Positions 7,529-9,331 of a stretch of 9,331 nt of DNA are shown one piece after another. The stretch lies in NCBI GenBank assembly GCA_031290635.1, contig JAITNE010000110.1, positions 1 to 9,331 on the forward strand, read 5' to 3'. The DNA is from Tannerella sp. (GTDB lineage Bacteria > Bacteroidota > Bacteroidia > Bacteroidales > Tannerellaceae). The notes under the pieces are model-generated. The model made no database searches. It was not told the origin of the DNA and saw only the letters and a program-made list of their open reading frames with translations. Position 1 is the stretch's first letter. Each line of letters starts with the position of its first letter. The position numbers and the translations under genes were made by a program.

Positions 7529-8082
7529 TAGAGGAGTTGCTTGACTTTGAGCGCGATTGGTTTCTGGCTATCAACGGCACGCATACCGCATGGCTCGACG
7601 CGCTGATGTTGTCGTTTGCAAGCCCTTATGCCTGGTGTCCGCTCATTCTCGTGCCGATATATTTCTTCCTGAAGAAACGTAGCGACAGCTTGATAATGTC
7701 CGCCTGCACAGCCTTGACGGTAGTCTGCAACGGCTTGATAACATCGCTTATCACAAAGCCTTTATTATCTCGACTGCGTCCTACAAATCATCCCGACTTC
7801 GCCGCGCACGTAAGGATACTGCACGATTACGTCGCCGACGGTCTTTTCGGTTTCTTCTCCGGACATGCTACCAATGCTTTCGCCTTCGCCGTGCTGTCGG
7901 CGCTCGTTCTGAGGAACAGATATTACACTGCCGGCGTCTTCGTATGGGCTTTAGTGATGGTATATTCGCGCGTTTATCTGGGAGCGCATTTTATCAGCGA
8001 CGTCGTGCCGGGCATGATTGTAGGCGCATTGATTGGCTGGGCGCTTTATATATTGTATGGATATTTACAAAAGAAGATTTGA
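7525..8082 (+). CDS. Membrane PAP2-family phosphatase (small, integral)
   Basis: 185 residues. All three PAP2 catalytic motifs are present: KPLLSRLRP (K78, R85, P86), FFSGH (111-114, with Ser for the usual PSGH context and H114 as acid) and SRVYLGAHFISD (148-159, nucleophile H155 and D159). Hydrophobic stretches near 23-50, 56-77, 106-130, 134-148 and 160-180 suggest about five membrane helices. Known for the family: hydrolysis of phospholipid or polyprenyl phosphates, such as undecaprenyl pyrophosphate or lipid A phosphate, at the outer face of the inner membrane. The start at 7525 is chosen because its ATG overlaps the TGA of the dehydrogenase (ATGA) and gives the usual amphipathic opening MIEELLDFERDWFLAING; the in-frame ATG at 7438 lies well inside the upstream gene. 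The real substrate cannot be told. Confidence 0.9.
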   Translation: MIEELLDFERDWFLAINGTHTAWLDALMLSFASPYAWCPLILVPIYFFLKKRSDSLIMSACTALTVVCNGLITSLITKPLLSRLRPTNHPDFAAHVRILHDYVADGLFGFFSGHATNAFAFAVLSALVLRNRYYTAGVFVWALVMVYSRVYLGAHFISDVVPGMIVGALIGWALYILYGYLQKKI

Positions 8083-8978
8083 TGATGTATTCACGAAAGA
8101 GATTTTTGATGATGAGATATATATTGTTTTTTGTTATATGTGTTTTTTGTTGCGGAGAGGCGGTAAGCCGGACAGATTCATTGCCTCCAAGCATGAAATC
8201 CGACCGCCTTGTTACACTCGAAGATTTCAAGACTGCTGCCGTAGCTCTGGGCAAAAGCTATCCGAGCCGCAAAGGTAGCAGCGCTTCGCTTTTCACCCGT
8301 CGAGGCGCTAAATTCGTCCTGCCTGCATTGTTTATGGCTTACGGCACGGCGGCTCGCTTCCGGCAGTTGCCCGTCCGTCAGCTTGACTTCGATATCGACC
8401 ATGAGATACGGAAGTACAATCCCATGCAGGCTTCCTATTACAAGACCTATCCGATAGATAACTACCTGCAGATAGCGACGCCCGTACTTGCTTACGGACT
8501 TGGAGTGATACCGGGCGTCGAAGCTGCCCACAACCTGCGCGACCGCACGATAGTGATGGCTACTTCATATCTGGTGATGGAGGGAATGGTTTTCAGTCTG
8601 AAGCGAATATATCCCGTCATGCGACCGCGCGGCTGGACGGACGAACCTATGCACTCTTTCCCTTCCGGTCACATGGCTGTAGCGATGACCGCCGCGCACA
8701 TCATGTACAAGGAATACAAGGACATTTCGCCATGGATTGGAGTTGGCGGTTATATGATGGCGTCGGCGACGGGCGCATTCAGGATGATAAACTATGCTCA
8801 TTGGATGAGTGACGTAGTGATGAGCGCCGGGATAGGATTGCTATGCGCCGAGATAGGATATATGATGTTACCTGTCTGGCATTCGCTATTTGGCATCGAA
8901 GACAAATACATTCAAGTCGCCGCCATGCCCGTCTTCACCGACCGCAGTATAGGTCTGGGATTAGTGTATCAATTCTGA
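8082..8978 (+). CDS. Exported PAP2-family phosphatase with C-terminal extension
   Basis: 298 residues from the ATG at 8082, which overlaps the previous stop codon (TGATG). Later in-frame ATGs at 8085, 8109 and 8112 are possible; the last pair gives a tighter signal sequence. A basic N-terminus and hydrophobic run (about 12-24, MRYILFFVICVFCCG) look like a signal peptide or anchor. A soluble stretch follows (about 30-75), then the PAP2 core: KRIYPVMRP (K174, R181, P182), FPSGHM (193-198, H197) and FRMINYAHWMSD (R234, H240, D244), with Phe for the usual Ser in the third motif. About 35 residues follow the last hydrophobic segment and end in SIGLGLVYQF, beta-like and with a terminal aromatic residue. 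It is only distantly like its neighbour, so it is not a recent duplicate. Likely a periplasm-facing lipid or sugar-phosphate phosphatase; the substrate is unknown. Confidence 0.88.
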   Translation: MMYSRKRFLMMRYILFFVICVFCCGEAVSRTDSLPPSMKSDRLVTLEDFKTAAVALGKSYPSRKGSSASLFTRRGAKFVLPALFMAYGTAARFRQLPVRQLDFDIDHEIRKYNPMQASYYKTYPIDNYLQIATPVLAYGLGVIPGVEAAHNLRDRTIVMATSYLVMEGMVFSLKRIYPVMRPRGWTDEPMHSFPSGHMAVAMTAAHIMYKEYKDISPWIGVGGYMMASATGAFRMINYAHWMSDVVMSAGIGLLCAEIGYMMLPVWHSLFGIEDKYIQVAAMPVFTDRSIGLGLVYQF

Positions 8979-9142
8979 TAATAACAGCCCCCAAGCCAAC
9001 CAAGAAGTGAATAGTGAATAATGAATAACGAATAACGAATAATGATGAAGTTTTACTGCTCCTTTGATGACGCTCTACTGCTCCGCCCCCCCAGAGTCCC
9101 TATAAAAAATTCAAACAAGAGGAAATGACCACTATTGGAAGG
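8979..9142. other. Spacer after the PAP2 operon
   Basis: No gene, and no clear terminator hairpin after the stop at 8978. It contains the 7-bp repeat run (9009-9043), two copies of TACTGCTCC 22 bp apart (9054-9062 and 9076-9084), and a run of seven C (9086-9092). An AAGAGGAA stretch lies immediately before an ATG at 9125 that leads into the 21-bp array; for this phylum that purine stretch is weak evidence of translation. Confidence 0.6.
9009..9043. repeat. Five tandem 7-bp repeats (GAATAAY)
   Basis: Adjacent units GAATAGT, GAATAAT, GAATAAC, GAATAAC and GAATAAT fill 9009-9043, followed by a degenerate GATGAAG. It is AT-rich and intergenic. With a 7-bp period it shifts frame at each unit, so it does not encode a simple repeat peptide. 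Likely a slippage-prone microsatellite. Confidence 0.85.
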
Positions 9143-9331
9143 CATCTTACAGTCAAAAGAGCGCTTCTTACAGTCAAAAGCACGCATCTTACAATCGCTG
9201 GAAGGCAATTTACAATCGCTGGAAGGCATCTTACAATCGCTGGAAGGCAATTTACAATCGCTGGAAGGCATCTTACAATCGCTGGAAGGCAATTTACAAT
9301 CGCTGGAAGGCAATTTACAATCGCTGGAAGG
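9143..9331. repeat. Tandem array of nine 21-bp units, continuing past the right edge
   Basis: Nine gap-free 21-bp units begin at 9143, 9164, 9185, 9206, 9227, 9248, 9269, 9290 and 9311; a degenerate half unit (TATTGGAAGG) precedes them. Units 3, 5 and 7 begin CATCTTACA; units 4, 6, 8 and 9 begin CAATTTACA; all seven end ATCGCTGGAAGG and are otherwise identical. Units 1 and 2 are diverged (ACAGTCAAAAG core). The array is open in five of six frames. Plus-strand readings are [IN]LQSLEG (open from 9129) and [HQ][LF]TIAGR (from ATG 9125); minus-strand readings are PSSDCK[LM] (ending at TAA 9053-9055) and LPAIV[NR]C. Any of these could belong to a repeat protein continuing outside, or the array may be non-coding. 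The window ends exactly at a unit boundary. Confidence 0.95.

Noticed and set aside
7944..8081. Upstream start for the second PAP2 gene at 7944
   Set aside because: The added 46 residues are the out-of-frame reading of the first PAP2 gene's last catalytic motif; the signal sequence begins only after 8082.
9143..9331. CRISPR array
   Set aside because: The units are contiguous 21-bp copies with no unique spacers, and no cas genes are present.

Overview
The window looks like a chromosomal piece of a Bacteroidales bacterium (phylum Bacteroidota). Three things point there: a giant one-protein hybrid two-component sensor with an AraC output domain, promoter elements of the TAnnTTTG type just before start codons, and the absence of clear Shine-Dalgarno sequences. 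The species cannot be named from this sequence. All six genes are intact except the first, which is cut by the left edge.

Layout. Positions 1-3918 (minus strand) hold a hybrid two-component system regulator, with about 1306 residues visible and the end of its AraC domain outside the window. A 431-bp spacer (3919-4349) follows, holding the regulator's promoter, a run of six 9-bp repeats beside a GC-rich hairpin, and a strong symmetric hairpin that probably ends the next operon. Positions 4350-6448 (minus strand) are a two-gene operon: a DPM1-like polyprenol-phosphate glycosyltransferase followed by dihydroorotase (pyrC), joined by an ATGA stop/start overlap. A 129-bp divergent promoter region (6449-6577) contains an imperfect 30-bp direct repeat. 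Positions 6578-8978 (plus strand) are a second operon of three overlapping genes: an SDR-type L-threonine 3-dehydrogenase and two different PAP2-family phosphatases. The last 353 bp contain no confident gene. They hold a short 7-bp repeat run and a 21-bp tandem array that runs off the right edge.

How it fits together. The minus-strand operon pairs pyrimidine synthesis with transfer of a sugar to a polyprenyl phosphate carrier. The plus-strand operon pairs threonine catabolism with two membrane lipid phosphate phosphatases, one predicted to be a small integral membrane enzyme and the other exported, with an N-terminal signal and a C-terminal extension. Both operons therefore contain a lipid-carrier enzyme, but a functional link is only inference. 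The regulator probably controls a polysaccharide-use locus lying left of the window, because no SusC/SusD pair or glycoside hydrolase is present here.

The least explained part is the 21-bp array at the right edge. It is open in five of six frames, shows a 42-bp alternation of two unit types, and its coding strand cannot be decided from what is visible. I found no tRNA, rRNA, CRISPR array, transposase or attachment site.
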